Source: Clostridia bacterium (GTDB lineage Bacteria; Bacillota; Clostridia; Christensenellales; Aristaeellaceae). Taken from it: 64,000 nt of DNA. Every line of letters begins with the position of its first letter. Position 1 is the first letter of the stretch. The notes under the pieces were generated by a model. That model made no database searches and was not told where the DNA came from. It saw only the letters and a list, made by a program, of their open reading frames with translations. This document shows positions 6,695-16,049 of this stretch, in pieces. The stretch is taken from contig JAGBFR010000020.1 of assembly GCA_017936375.1 (NCBI GenBank), forward strand, positions 1-64,000, in the 5' to 3' direction. Made by a program: the position numbers and the translations under genes.

Positions 6695-8110
6695 ATGGAA
6701 CAGATCAGAATCAGCGATGTGACCATGAAGCAGTCCGGCAGGGAATTTGCGCTCTCCTTTAAGGAGAAGATTGAGATTCCGAAGCTGCTGGACAAGCTGG
6801 GTGTATCTGTGATTGAGCTAGAGCCTATTGTGCAGCCGAAGATCGATATGCTTCGCATCAAATCCGTAGCATCCACGGTGAAGAACAGCATTGTCGCTGT
6901 TCCCGTGCAGCTGACGCAGGAGAGCGTCGACGCGACGTGGAATGCGCTTAAGGCAGCGAAGCGGCCGCGTCTGCAGGTCTGCGCGTCCATCAGCACGGTG
7001 CAGATGGAGTATCTCTTTAATAAGAAGCCGGCGGCCATGCTCAAAGCGATTGAGGAGAGCGTCGCTGCCTGCCGCGCGAAGACGCAGGATGTCGAGTTCA
7101 TCGCGGACGACGCGACGCGCAGCGATCCCGCTTTCCTGTACAAGGCGATTCAGACCGCGATTGACGCCGGCGCAGGGACGGTTACTGTCTGCGATGTGAC
7201 GGGCGCGATCCTCCCGGATGAGCTGACGGCGTTCCTTGATTCTCTCTACGAGAATGTCGCCGGGCTGAAGGACGTCGTGCTCGGCATGTCCTGTTCCAAT
7301 GAGCTGGCGATGGCCGACGCCTGCGCGATTGCGGCGATCCGCCACGGCGTGCGCGAGATCAAGGCGGCTGCGTACCCGATCAACCGGATCTCCCTGTCCA
7401 ACGTCTCCCGCCTGCTGGCGGCGAAGGGCGATACGTGGGGCGTGAACTGCTCCGTGCGCACGGTGGAGATGAACCGCATCGTCAAGCAGATCGCATGGAT
7501 GTGCGAGACGCAGCGCAGCAAGAATTCTCCCTTTGACAACGGTGTGCAGGAGATCGGCGAGGAAGTGTCCCTCACCAGCCATGACACCATGGGCACCGTG
7601 CTCAAAGCCGTTGAAAAGCTGGGCTATGACCTGAGCGAAGAGGACGGCGCGCGCGTGTGGGAGGCCTTCAAGGTCATCGCAGCGCGCAGGGATGTCATCA
7701 CCAACCGCGAATTGGATACCATCGTGGCCTCTGCTGCGATGCAGGTGCCCTCCACGTATGTGCTCACCAGCTACAGCATCACGGCGAGCAATATCTCTTC
7801 CTCTATGGCGCATATGCAGATGGAGAAGCACGGGCAGAAGCTGGAGGGCGTTGCGCTGGGCGACGGCCCGGTGGACGCCGCGTTCCTCGCCATTGAGAAT
7901 ATCGTGGGCTGCCACTATGAGCTCGACGACTTCCAGATCCGCTCCGTCACCGAGGGCCGCGAGGCCATGGGCGAGACGGTTGTACGCCTGCGTTCGGGCG
8001 GCAAGCTCTACTCCGGCCGCGGCACGTCGACGGACATCGTCGGCTCCAGCATTCAGGCGTACATCAACGCGCTGAACAAGATCACTTATGAGGAGGCGGA
8101 AATGGCATGA
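6695..8110 (+). CDS. LeuA-like protein with lost catalytic motifs and a retained leucine-sensing domain
   Basis: A 471-residue homologue of 2-isopropylmalate synthase. The TIM-barrel part aligns by its pattern (IEIPKLLDKLGVSVIEL), but the catalytic LRDGEQ motif reads MKQSGR (residues 11-16), and the metal-binding HxH reads MSCSNE (198-203). The GIGERAGN region has become YPINRISLSN. Ordinary IPMS activity is therefore unlikely. The C-terminal LeuA dimer/regulatory domain is well kept: GDGPVDAAF near 389, an AVTEG-like RSVTEG, and GRGTSTDIVG near 443. I chose the ATG at 6695, which follows AGAGGTG; the in-frame ATG at 6674 lacks this. It is first in an operon after a leucine T-box and overlaps the next gene by four bases. 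It may be a leucine sensor or a changed enzyme. Confidence 0.8.
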   Translation: MEQIRISDVTMKQSGREFALSFKEKIEIPKLLDKLGVSVIELEPIVQPKIDMLRIKSVASTVKNSIVAVPVQLTQESVDATWNALKAAKRPRLQVCASISTVQMEYLFNKKPAAMLKAIEESVAACRAKTQDVEFIADDATRSDPAFLYKAIQTAIDAGAGTVTVCDVTGAILPDELTAFLDSLYENVAGLKDVVLGMSCSNELAMADACAIAAIRHGVREIKAAAYPINRISLSNVSRLLAAKGDTWGVNCSVRTVEMNRIVKQIAWMCETQRSKNSPFDNGVQEIGEEVSLTSHDTMGTVLKAVEKLGYDLSEEDGARVWEAFKVIAARRDVITNRELDTIVASAAMQVPSTYVLTSYSITASNISSSMAHMQMEKHGQKLEGVALGDGPVDAAFLAIENIVGCHYELDDFQIRSVTEGREAMGETVVRLRSGGKLYSGRGTSTDIVGSSIQAYINALNKITYEEAEMA

Positions 8111-10623
8111 AGCTTTCCTTTTCGACCAGAGGCTGGTCCCATCTGAGCTGGGAGGAGTATCTGGAGATCGGCGAAACCATGGATTTTGCCGGTATTGAGG
8201 TCTATAACCTGCCCAAGTTCCCTGAGATGATGGAGCGCAGCGCGCCCTTCCATAAGTACAATATGGCGGCGACGGCCCGCCAGCTGCGGGAGAAGAAGCT
8301 GGCGATCCCCTGCTTTGATACATCCTGCGATATAGCCTCCGATGAGGAGAATCCCGTTCCCGTGATCCGCAGCCTGATCCAGACGGCGAAGCAGATGCAG
8401 GTGCCGTATGTGGCGGTTGTCGCGCTGCACGATCAGGAGGATCTCGTCCGCAGCCGTCTTGCCGAGCTGCTCGGCGATGCGGAAGAGGCAGACGTCACCA
8501 TCCTCATCAAGACCAGCGGCATCTATGCCAATACCGGCCGCCTGCGCGCGCTGATGGACGATTTCGCCTGCGACCAGCTGGCCGCGCTGTGGGATATCCA
8601 TCATCCCTACCGCGACTGCGGCGAGAGCGCGGATACGACCATCCGCAACCTCGGCGCGTATGTCCGTCATGTGCACCTGCGCGACTCTGACGATAAGGAC
8701 ACCTATAACCTGATCGGCGAGGGCACGCTGCCCGTCGATGAGATGATGCGTGCGCTCTCTTCCATCGACTATGATGGCTTCATCTCCCTCGAGTGGAAGG
8801 TGGAGTGGATGGAGGATCTGCCCGAGTACGAGGTCATCTTCCCACACTTCGTCAACTACATGAGCCGCTTTGAAAAGACCCGCGGCAAGAAGAAGGCGCT
8901 CTATCCCAACCACGACGGCACCGGCCAGTACGTCTGGAAGAAGGACGAGCTGGTCAACCTCACGTTCTCTCAGGTGCTTGACCGCATGGTCGAGGAATTC
9001 CCCGATCAGTACGCCTTCAAGTACACGACGCTCGACTATGTGCGCACATACGAAGAGTTCCGCGAGGATGTGGACAACTTCGCCCGCGCGCTGATCTCTC
9101 TGGGCGTGAAGGCGGGCATGAAGGTCTCCGTCTGGGCGACGAATGTGCCCGCGTGGTACATCGCCTTCTGGGCGACGGTCAAGATCGGCGCCGTGCTGGT
9201 GACGGTCAATACCGCGTACAAGAGCCATGAGGCGGATTATCTGCTGCGTCAGTCGGATACGCACACGCTGATCATGATCGAATCCTGCCTTGATTCCAAC
9301 TACAGGCAGATCATCAACGAGCTTTGCCCGGAGATCGCATCCAGCAAGCCGGGCAAGCCGCTGCACTGCAAGCGTCTGCCGTTCCTGCGCAATGTCATCA
9401 CCGTGGGCTTTAAGCAGCCCGGCTGCCTGACCTTTGACGAGGCGATGGAGCGCGCGGAGCTCGTCGCCCCGGAGGAGCTCGCCCGCATGGCGGCGCGCGT
9501 CCGCCCGGACGATGTGTGCAATATGCAGTACACCTCCGGCACGACCGGCTTCCCCAAGGGCGTCATGCTCACGCACTATAACGTCGTCAATAACGGCAAG
9601 TGCATCGGCGACCGCATGGGCCTCTCCACGGCGGACCGCATGATGATCCAGGTGCCGATGTTCCATTGCTTCGGCATGGTGCTTTCCATGACGTCCTCGA
9701 TGACGCATGGCGCAACGGTCTGCCCAATGCCGTATTTCTCGGCCAAGTCCTCTCTGGCGTGCATCAATCAGGAGCGGATTACCTGCTTCAATGGCGTGCC
9801 GACGATGTTCATCGCCATGTTCAACCATGAGGATTACAGGAAGACCAATTTCTCCTACATGCGCACGGGCATCATGGCCGGCGCGGGCTGCCCGCCCGAG
9901 CTGATGCGCCGCGCAGCCGATCCCAATGAGATGAACATGCGCGGCATCGTCAGCGTCTATGGCCAGACGGAGTCTGCGCCCGGCAGCACGATGTCTGCAT
10001 GGACGGATCCGCTTGATCTGCGCACGGATACCGTCGGCTACAACTTCCCGCATGTTGAGACCAAGGTCATCAATCCCGAGACGGGAGAGATCGTGCCCGA
10101 TGGCGAGAACGGCGAGTTCTGCTCCCGCGGCTATAACATCATGAAGGGCTACTACAAGATGCCGGATGCGACGCGGGATACCATCGACGCCGACGGCTGG
10201 CTCCATTCCGGAGACCTTGCCTGCCGGAATTCGGACGGTACATTCCGCATCACGGGCCGTCTCAAGGACATGATCATCCGCGGCGGCGAGAACATCTATC
10301 CCAAGGAGATCGAGGAGTTCATCTACACCCATCCCAGCGTGCGCGACGTGCAGGTCATCGGTGTGCCGGATAAGCGCTACGGCGAGGAGGCCATGGCCTG
10401 CGTCATCCTCAAGGATGGCTGCAGCATGACCGTGGAGGAGATGCACGACTACATCGCCGCCAGCATGGCGCGCCACAAGGTGCCCCGGTACATCGAATTC
10501 GTGGATTCCTTCCCGATGAACGCGGCGGGCAAGGTGCTCAAGTACAAGATGCGCGAGGAGGCTTCCCAGCGTCTCGGGCTCGTCAATGCGGCGGGCATCG
10601 ATACCGCGAAGGGGCAGCAGTGA
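8107..10623 (+). CDS. Fusion of a sugar-isomerase-like TIM barrel and an AMP-forming acyl-CoA ligase
   Basis: One 838-residue frame with two enzymes. Residues 1 to about 250 are a xylose-isomerase-like/AP-endonuclease-2 TIM barrel: WDIHHPY, HVHLRDSD and SLEWK carry likely metal ligands. Where a Glu ligand is often found the sequence reads LIKTSG, so the metal site may be altered. After a linker, residues from about 290 are an acyl/aryl-CoA ligase: P-loop YTSGTTGFPKG near 475, YGQTES near 618, a GDL hinge near 702, GRLKDMIIRGGENIYPKE, and the catalytic Lys in AAGKVLK near 810. The acid substrate is unknown. The start overlaps the previous stop (ATGA). No internal ribosome binding site is seen at the junction, so the product should be a true fusion. 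Confidence 0.85.
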   Translation: MKLSFSTRGWSHLSWEEYLEIGETMDFAGIEVYNLPKFPEMMERSAPFHKYNMAATARQLREKKLAIPCFDTSCDIASDEENPVPVIRSLIQTAKQMQVPYVAVVALHDQEDLVRSRLAELLGDAEEADVTILIKTSGIYANTGRLRALMDDFACDQLAALWDIHHPYRDCGESADTTIRNLGAYVRHVHLRDSDDKDTYNLIGEGTLPVDEMMRALSSIDYDGFISLEWKVEWMEDLPEYEVIFPHFVNYMSRFEKTRGKKKALYPNHDGTGQYVWKKDELVNLTFSQVLDRMVEEFPDQYAFKYTTLDYVRTYEEFREDVDNFARALISLGVKAGMKVSVWATNVPAWYIAFWATVKIGAVLVTVNTAYKSHEADYLLRQSDTHTLIMIESCLDSNYRQIINELCPEIASSKPGKPLHCKRLPFLRNVITVGFKQPGCLTFDEAMERAELVAPEELARMAARVRPDDVCNMQYTSGTTGFPKGVMLTHYNVVNNGKCIGDRMGLSTADRMMIQVPMFHCFGMVLSMTSSMTHGATVCPMPYFSAKSSLACINQERITCFNGVPTMFIAMFNHEDYRKTNFSYMRTGIMAGAGCPPELMRRAADPNEMNMRGIVSVYGQTESAPGSTMSAWTDPLDLRTDTVGYNFPHVETKVINPETGEIVPDGENGEFCSRGYNIMKGYYKMPDATRDTIDADGWLHSGDLACRNSDGTFRITGRLKDMIIRGGENIYPKEIEEFIYTHPSVRDVQVIGVPDKRYGEEAMACVILKDGCSMTVEEMHDYIAASMARHKVPRYIEFVDSFPMNAAGKVLKYKMREEASQRLGLVNAAGIDTAKGQQ

Positions 10624-10657
10624 TCGCAGACCGATTATCAACCAGAGGTGACTGAAT

Positions 10658-13600
10658 ATGCAGAAAACATACATGACCATGGACGGCAACGAAGCGGCCG
10701 CCTATATGGCTTATCCCTTTACGGAGGTGGCGGCGATCTACCCGATCACGCCGTCCTCGCCCATGGCGGGCCTGACGGACGCGTGGTCCGCCAAGGGGAG
10801 GAAGAATGTCTTCGGCCAGACGGTGACGCTGACGGAGATGCAGTCCGAGGCAGGCGCTGTCACGGCTGTGCACGGCGCGCTGCAGACCGGCTCGCTGGCG
10901 ACGACCTACACATCCTCTCAGGGCCTCATGCTGATGGTGCCCGTCCTTTACCGCATTGCCGGCGAGCGCCTGCCCGCCGTGCTGCATGTGGCTTCCCGCA
11001 CGGTCGGCACGCATGCGATGAGCATCTTTGGCGATCACAGCGACGTGATGGCCTGCCGCCAGACTGGCTTTGCCATGCTCAGCGCGGGCAGCGTGCAGGA
11101 GGTGGCGGATCTGGCGCCGGTGGCGCATCTGAGCGCCATCAAAGGCAGGATTCCCTTCATGCACTTCTTTGACGGATTCAGGACGTCGCATGAGATCAAC
11201 AAGATCGAGATTCCGGACCAGGAGAAGATCGCGGCGCTGATCGACCAGGATGCGCTCAAGGCCTTCCGCGACGGCGCGCTCAATCCCGAGCACCCGATGC
11301 TGCGCAATACCGTGCAGAACGGCGATGTCTACTTCCAGGTCCGCGAGGCGAACAACACCTTCTACGCGGAGCTGCCGGATATCGTCGAGGGCTATCTGGC
11401 CGAGATGAAGACCATCACCGGCCGCGAGTATCACGCCATTAATTACTACGGCGCGCCGGATGCGACCGATGTGATCATCGCCATGGGCTCCGTGAGCGGC
11501 GTGGCGCGCAGTGTCGTGGAGAAGATGACGGCAGAGGGCAGGAAGGTCGGCTTCCTGCAGGTGCATCTGTACCGTCCGTTCTCCGCGAAGCACTTCCTCG
11601 CCGCGCTGCCGGAGACGGTGGAGCGCATCGCCGTCATGGATCGCTGCAAGGCGATGGGCGCGGCGGGCGAGCCGCTCTTTGAGGACGTCTGCGGCGTGCT
11701 GATGAACAGCGAACGCAGCATCCGCGTGATCGGCGGCCGCTACGGCCTGAGCTCCAAGGACACCGATCCGTCCCAGATCGTCGCGGTCTTTGAGAATCTG
11801 GCGTCCGACAAGCCCGTGCGCAGCTTTACCGTCGGCATCAATGACGACGTGACGCATCTGTCTCTGCCGCTCAAGCCCTATCATGAGGAGACGGAGGGCA
11901 TGGTCCGCTGCAAGTTCTGGGGCCTCGGCGGCGACGGTACGGTCGGCGCGAATCACAACACCGTGCGCATCATCAACGACAACACGGACAAGTTCGCGCA
12001 GGCGTACTTTGAGTACGATGCGAAGAAGTCCTTCGGCGTGACGAAGTCCCACCTGCGCTTCAGCGACAAGCCGATCGCCAGCTCCTACTATGTCAAGCAG
12101 GCGGATTTCGTCGCCTGCCACAATCAGAGCTATATCGGCCAGTATGACATGGTGGGCGAGGTCGTCGAGGGCGGCGTCTTCCTGCTCAACTGCAGCTGGA
12201 CGCAGGCGGAGCTGGAGGCGCATCTCCCGGCGGAGGTTCGCCGCCAGATCGCGCAGAAGCACATTCAGTTCTATGTGATCGACGCCAATAAGATTGCGCT
12301 TGAGCTCGGTCTGGGCAGCCATACCAATACGGTGCTGCAGGCGGCGTTCTTCAAGCTCATGGAGGTCATCCCGACCGAGCGCGCGCTGGAAATGATCAAA
12401 GATGCCGTCCGTAAGACGTACTTCGCCAAGGGCGACGACGTCGTCTCCCGCAATGTGGCGGCGATTGACGCGGGCGCGGCGCAGCTGGTGAAGGTTGACG
12501 TCCCGGCGAGCTGGGCGCAGGCGGAGGAAGCATGCGCGAAGGCGGAGGAGGATAAGCCCGCCGTCGTGCGCAACCTGCTTGAGCCGATCAACAGGCAGAA
12601 GGGCGACGACCTGCCGGTCAGCGCCTTCAAGGGCTATGAGGACGGCCGCATTGACATGGGCCTCACTGCGTTTGAAAAGCGCGGCATCGCCCTGAGCGTG
12701 CCCAAGTGGGACGCGGCGAAGTGCATCCAGTGCAACCGCTGTGCGCTGGTCTGCCCGCATGCCGTCATCCGCCCGTATCTGCTCAATGACGAGGAGAAGG
12801 AAAACGCGCCCGAGGGCTTTGAGACCATCCCGGCCAATGGCGCGGCGAAGGGCCTGCACTTCACCATGCAGGTGTCCGCCTATGACTGCACGGGCTGCGG
12901 CAGCTGTGTGGCCTGCTGCCCGGCGAAGGAGAAGGCGCTGACCATGGAGCCGGTCGTCCTCAATGATGAGAAGAAGGCGCTGTGGGAGTACGGCCTTTCC
13001 CTCTCCGACAAGGGCGATATTTTCCCGGTGTATACGATCAAGGGCAGCCAGTTCCGCCAGCCGCTGATCGAGTTCTCTGCGGCGTGTGCCGGCTGCGGCG
13101 AGACGCCGTATGCCAAGCTGCTCACCCAGCTCTTCGGCGACCGCGTCTACTGGGCGAATGCCACGGGCTGCTCCCAGGCGTGGGGCTCCCCGATGCCGGG
13201 AATTCCGTACACGACCAACAAGCGCGGCTTCGGCCCGGCGTGGACGAACAGCCTCTTTGAAAACAACGCCGAGATGGAGATGGGCATGTTCCTCTCCGTC
13301 AGGCAGCAGCGTGCCAAGCAGAAGATGCTCGTCGAGGCCTATGCGGAAGAGACGGGCAGCGAGGCGGCAAAGGCGTGGCTTGACGCCTTTGACGATTTCG
13401 ATGCCTCCCGCCGGACGACGGATGCGCTGATCGCCGAGCTGGAGGGTTGTGATTCTCCGCTGGCCAGCCAGATTCTGGAGCGCAAGGATCAGCTGGCGAA
13501 GAAGTGCTTCTGGATGTTCGGTGGCGACGGCTGGGCGTATGACATCGGCTTTGGCGGTCTGGATCACGTGATCGCCAGCGGCGAGGACATCAATGTCTTC

Positions 13601-14137
13601 GTCATCGACACCGAGGTCTACTCCAACACCGGCGGCCAGAGCTCCAAGGCGACGCCGCTGGGTGCTGTGGCGCAGTTTGCCTCCGCGGGCAAGCGCAGCC
13701 GCAAGAAGGAGCTCGGCGCGATCTTCCAGACCTACGGTAATGTCTATGTCGCGCAGGTCGCCATGGGCGCGGATCCGAATCAGCTCATCAAAGCGCTGCG
13801 AGAGGCGGAGCAGCACAAGGGCCCGTCCGTCGTCGTGGCATACACGCCCTGCGTGCAGCACGGCATCAAGGTCGGCATGCGCAATGTGCAGAGTGAGATG
13901 AAGCGTGCGGTCGACGCGGGCTACTGGACGCTCTACCGCTATAACCCGGACGCGGAGAAGCCGATGACGGTCGACTCCGGCAGGCCGACGATGGACTATG
14001 AGGAGTTCCTCGATGGCGAGGTCCGCTATGCGGCGCTCAAGCGCACGTTCCCCGAGTATGCGCAGACGCTCTTTAAGATCGCCAAGGAAGACTCCATTGC
14101 GAGGTACGAAAAGTACAAGGCGATGGAGGAGCGGTAA
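10658..14137 (+). CDS. nifJ: Pyruvate:ferredoxin (flavodoxin) oxidoreductase
   Basis: A full-length 1159-residue single-chain PFOR that interconverts pyruvate plus CoA with acetyl-CoA, CO2 and reduced ferredoxin. The N-terminal domain has YPITPSSPMA, and the CoA and gamma-type domains follow. Two ferredoxin-like 4Fe-4S motifs are present (CIQCNRCALVCP near 689 and CTGCGSCVACCP near 744). The TPP domain has CAGCGETPY, the GGDGWAYDIG signature and SNTGGQSS. It begins 34 bases after the ligase fusion with no terminator between, preceded by AGAGGTGA. It probably shares the leucine T-box transcript, an unexpected control for PFOR, unless an internal promoter drives it. Confidence 0.95.
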   Translation: MQKTYMTMDGNEAAAYMAYPFTEVAAIYPITPSSPMAGLTDAWSAKGRKNVFGQTVTLTEMQSEAGAVTAVHGALQTGSLATTYTSSQGLMLMVPVLYRIAGERLPAVLHVASRTVGTHAMSIFGDHSDVMACRQTGFAMLSAGSVQEVADLAPVAHLSAIKGRIPFMHFFDGFRTSHEINKIEIPDQEKIAALIDQDALKAFRDGALNPEHPMLRNTVQNGDVYFQVREANNTFYAELPDIVEGYLAEMKTITGREYHAINYYGAPDATDVIIAMGSVSGVARSVVEKMTAEGRKVGFLQVHLYRPFSAKHFLAALPETVERIAVMDRCKAMGAAGEPLFEDVCGVLMNSERSIRVIGGRYGLSSKDTDPSQIVAVFENLASDKPVRSFTVGINDDVTHLSLPLKPYHEETEGMVRCKFWGLGGDGTVGANHNTVRIINDNTDKFAQAYFEYDAKKSFGVTKSHLRFSDKPIASSYYVKQADFVACHNQSYIGQYDMVGEVVEGGVFLLNCSWTQAELEAHLPAEVRRQIAQKHIQFYVIDANKIALELGLGSHTNTVLQAAFFKLMEVIPTERALEMIKDAVRKTYFAKGDDVVSRNVAAIDAGAAQLVKVDVPASWAQAEEACAKAEEDKPAVVRNLLEPINRQKGDDLPVSAFKGYEDGRIDMGLTAFEKRGIALSVPKWDAAKCIQCNRCALVCPHAVIRPYLLNDEEKENAPEGFETIPANGAAKGLHFTMQVSAYDCTGCGSCVACCPAKEKALTMEPVVLNDEKKALWEYGLSLSDKGDIFPVYTIKGSQFRQPLIEFSAACAGCGETPYAKLLTQLFGDRVYWANATGCSQAWGSPMPGIPYTTNKRGFGPAWTNSLFENNAEMEMGMFLSVRQQRAKQKMLVEAYAEETGSEAAKAWLDAFDDFDASRRTTDALIAELEGCDSPLASQILERKDQLAKKCFWMFGGDGWAYDIGFGGLDHVIASGEDINVFVIDTEVYSNTGGQSSKATPLGAVAQFASAGKRSRKKELGAIFQTYGNVYVAQVAMGADPNQLIKALREAEQHKGPSVVVAYTPCVQHGIKVGMRNVQSEMKRAVDAGYWTLYRYNPDAEKPMTVDSGRPTMDYEEFLDGEVRYAALKRTFPEYAQTLFKIAKEDSIARYEKYKAMEER

Positions 14138-14185
14138 AAATGCCGGCGGGAGAATAAAGGATTCCTCCTGAAAAGTGAATACCAA

Positions 14186-14224
14186 AAAGCGAGCCTCCTG
14201 CGATAATGCGGGAGGCTCGCTTTG
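14186..14224. terminator. Bidirectional terminator between PFOR and the GH9 gene
   Basis: AAAGCGAGCCTCC at 14186-14198 pairs with GGAGGCTCGCTTT ending at 14223. The A and T runs on either side let it serve the converging genes on both strands. Confidence 0.75.
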
Positions 14225-14262
14225 CGCTCATATGGTTTGGATATGCAGGCAGGGGTGAGGCA

Positions 14263-15795
14263 TTACGCCTTCGTCAGTCCGCAGAGCAGCGCGATCAGCG
14301 GCGAATTCCAGTAGATGCAGATCTCATTGGTGGAGTAGCTGTCGTGGTCGTCGACGAAGCTCTTGCCCGCAGGCTGGCCCTGCAGGTACTTCTGCGCGGC
14401 GGGGTCCATCATGCCGCTGGCAGGGCCGCCGGAGAGCATGCCGGGCTGTGCGGCGCTCTGCGCGACGCTCGGCCTGTGGTGCGGATGGAGCACCTGCTGC
14501 GTGCCAAAGCCGGTCACATAGCAGTAGCTGACGGGGTTGACGCCCAGCAGATAGTGCAGCTGCTTCTCGGCTGCGATGCGGTAGGCCTCATTGCCCGTGA
14601 GCAGCAGCGCTTGATAGAGGATTATGCCGTGGTTGGAGACGTCCATGTTGCTGCCCCAGGGGAGGGTTTCGGTCATGGTGATGCCGTAGCCGTTGATGCG
14701 GCTCATCAGCCGATCCGCCTCGGCGATGATCCACTCGCGGCAGATTTCGCCCGCCTCGCCGGGCAGGTCAAGGCCCTCGATGGCGCAGTAGCCGCGCACA
14801 TCGGCCCAGCCCAGCGGCGCAGCGCTGCGGTCGATGGCGGCAAGGGCTTCCTTCGCGGCGGCGAGGTAGCGTGCCTCGTCCGTGGTGAGCGCCAGCTCAA
14901 TATGCGCCCAGAGACGCTCGTCCTCGTCGGTGACGTCGTCATATTCGCCGGTGCGGATGTCGGCAGGGTTCCTAAAGAGCATGGGGCCGTTCTCCGCGAG
15001 GAAATCCCACGCGCGCACGGCGGCCTCCAGCATGCGGCCGGCGAAGGCTGCGTCGATCTCCTTGTAATAGCGGCTGGCCATCGCCATGCAGGCGGCGAAG
15101 TCGCCCGTTGCCGTCGTGGAGACGGGGCAGACGATCAGCTCGTCCGTGTCCTCCTCGGGCATGATCATGCCGCAGAAGAGGGCGGTGGTGACCTTGTGAT
15201 AGACGCCGCCGTCCTCGCGCTGCATCTTGAGCATCCATTCAAGCTCCCAGCGCGCCTCGTCCATCAGCTGCGTGAGCCCCGGCGTGATGCCGCTTTCATT
15301 CCAGCGGCGGGCGATGAGCAAGTCGGCGACGGTCTTTGCCGCGGGGACAATGTAGCGGCCGTAATCGCCCGCATCGTGCCAGCCGCCGGAGACGTCGATG
15401 CGCTCCTGCGTGCCGTAGATCCGCGCGGGGGTCATGTGGCAGGCGGGGTGGGCATATGCGCCGGCTTCGGCACCGAGCGCGCCGCCGCAGCGCTGCAGAT
15501 AGAGCGTATCCAGCAGCGCGGTCAGACAGGCGGCATAGGGGGCGTCTGAAACGGCGAAGGGATAGGAGACCTCGTCGCCGCAGCGCAGGGTATAGACGCC
15601 GGGCACAGTGAGGGCGGAGAAATCTGCCTCGGAGAGGCTGTCGCCCCAGAGCTCACAGGTCTTTTTGACAGGCACGGAGAGGACGGTCTCACCGGCGGCA
15701 TTGATGACCTCAAGCAGCGCAGCGGCGGCGTCGCGCAGTGCGGCGGTTTTTCGCATGGAGGGGGTATAGCCCAGCTGATTGATCTGAATGTTCAT
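14263..15795 (-). CDS. Glycoside hydrolase family 9 enzyme, cytoplasmic
   Basis: The 510-residue product starts with an Ig-like CelD-N-type domain (MNIQINQLGYTPSMRKTA) followed by a GH9 (alpha/alpha)6 barrel. The catalytic base region GGWHDAGDYGRY, the HPHHRPS motif and the acid-carrying DDHDSYSTNEICIYWNSP near the end are all present. No signal peptide is seen, so it probably cleaves imported oligosaccharides (cellodextrins or amino-sugar oligomers) inside the cell. The longer frame upstream lacks conserved sequence; the ATG at 15795 begins the family's usual N-terminus. It is a single gene. Confidence 0.85.
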   Translation of the reverse strand: MNIQINQLGYTPSMRKTAALRDAAAALLEVINAAGETVLSVPVKKTCELWGDSLSEADFSALTVPGVYTLRCGDEVSYPFAVSDAPYAACLTALLDTLYLQRCGGALGAEAGAYAHPACHMTPARIYGTQERIDVSGGWHDAGDYGRYIVPAAKTVADLLIARRWNESGITPGLTQLMDEARWELEWMLKMQREDGGVYHKVTTALFCGMIMPEEDTDELIVCPVSTTATGDFAACMAMASRYYKEIDAAFAGRMLEAAVRAWDFLAENGPMLFRNPADIRTGEYDDVTDEDERLWAHIELALTTDEARYLAAAKEALAAIDRSAAPLGWADVRGYCAIEGLDLPGEAGEICREWIIAEADRLMSRINGYGITMTETLPWGSNMDVSNHGIILYQALLLTGNEAYRIAAEKQLHYLLGVNPVSYCYVTGFGTQQVLHPHHRPSVAQSAAQPGMLSGGPASGMMDPAAQKYLQGQPAGKSFVDDHDSYSTNEICIYWNSPLIALLCGLTKA

Positions 15796-15966
15796 GCCAT
15801 GTTCCTCAATTCTTGATGTGATGGATGACGGAGCCATACAAATGTTGCTAAAAGCATTATAGCATTGACGTATGGATCGGGCAAGGAATAAACGCTTATG
15901 CCGGGTAGAAAAGGTTTTCGGTTGCGAAGATTCGGCAAAAACGAGGCGCATAGACGATTGACTGCC

Positions 15967-15995
15967 TTGTAAACGGAAGAAAAGAATGGTATGAT
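15967..15995 (+). promoter_or_regulatory. Promoter of the acyltransferase/ligase operon
   Basis: TTGTAA (15967-15972) and TATGAT (15990-15995) lie 17 bp apart. TGG just before the -10 makes it an extended -10 promoter. Confidence 0.65.
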
Positions 15996-16049
15996 ATATG
16001 TGTATGCGTCTTTTGAAGCATATTCATTAAGCATATGGAGAATAAGCAT

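Noticed and set aside
8086-14185. Very long minus-strand frames of 867 and 1200 residues
   Set aside because: They lie opposite the ligase fusion and PFOR. Composition and lack of motifs show they are shadows of GC-rich genes.
15958-15995. TTGACT at 15958 as the -35 of the acyltransferase promoter
   Set aside because: Its spacing to TATGAT is 26 bp, too long; TTGTAA at 15967 with 17 bp fits better.
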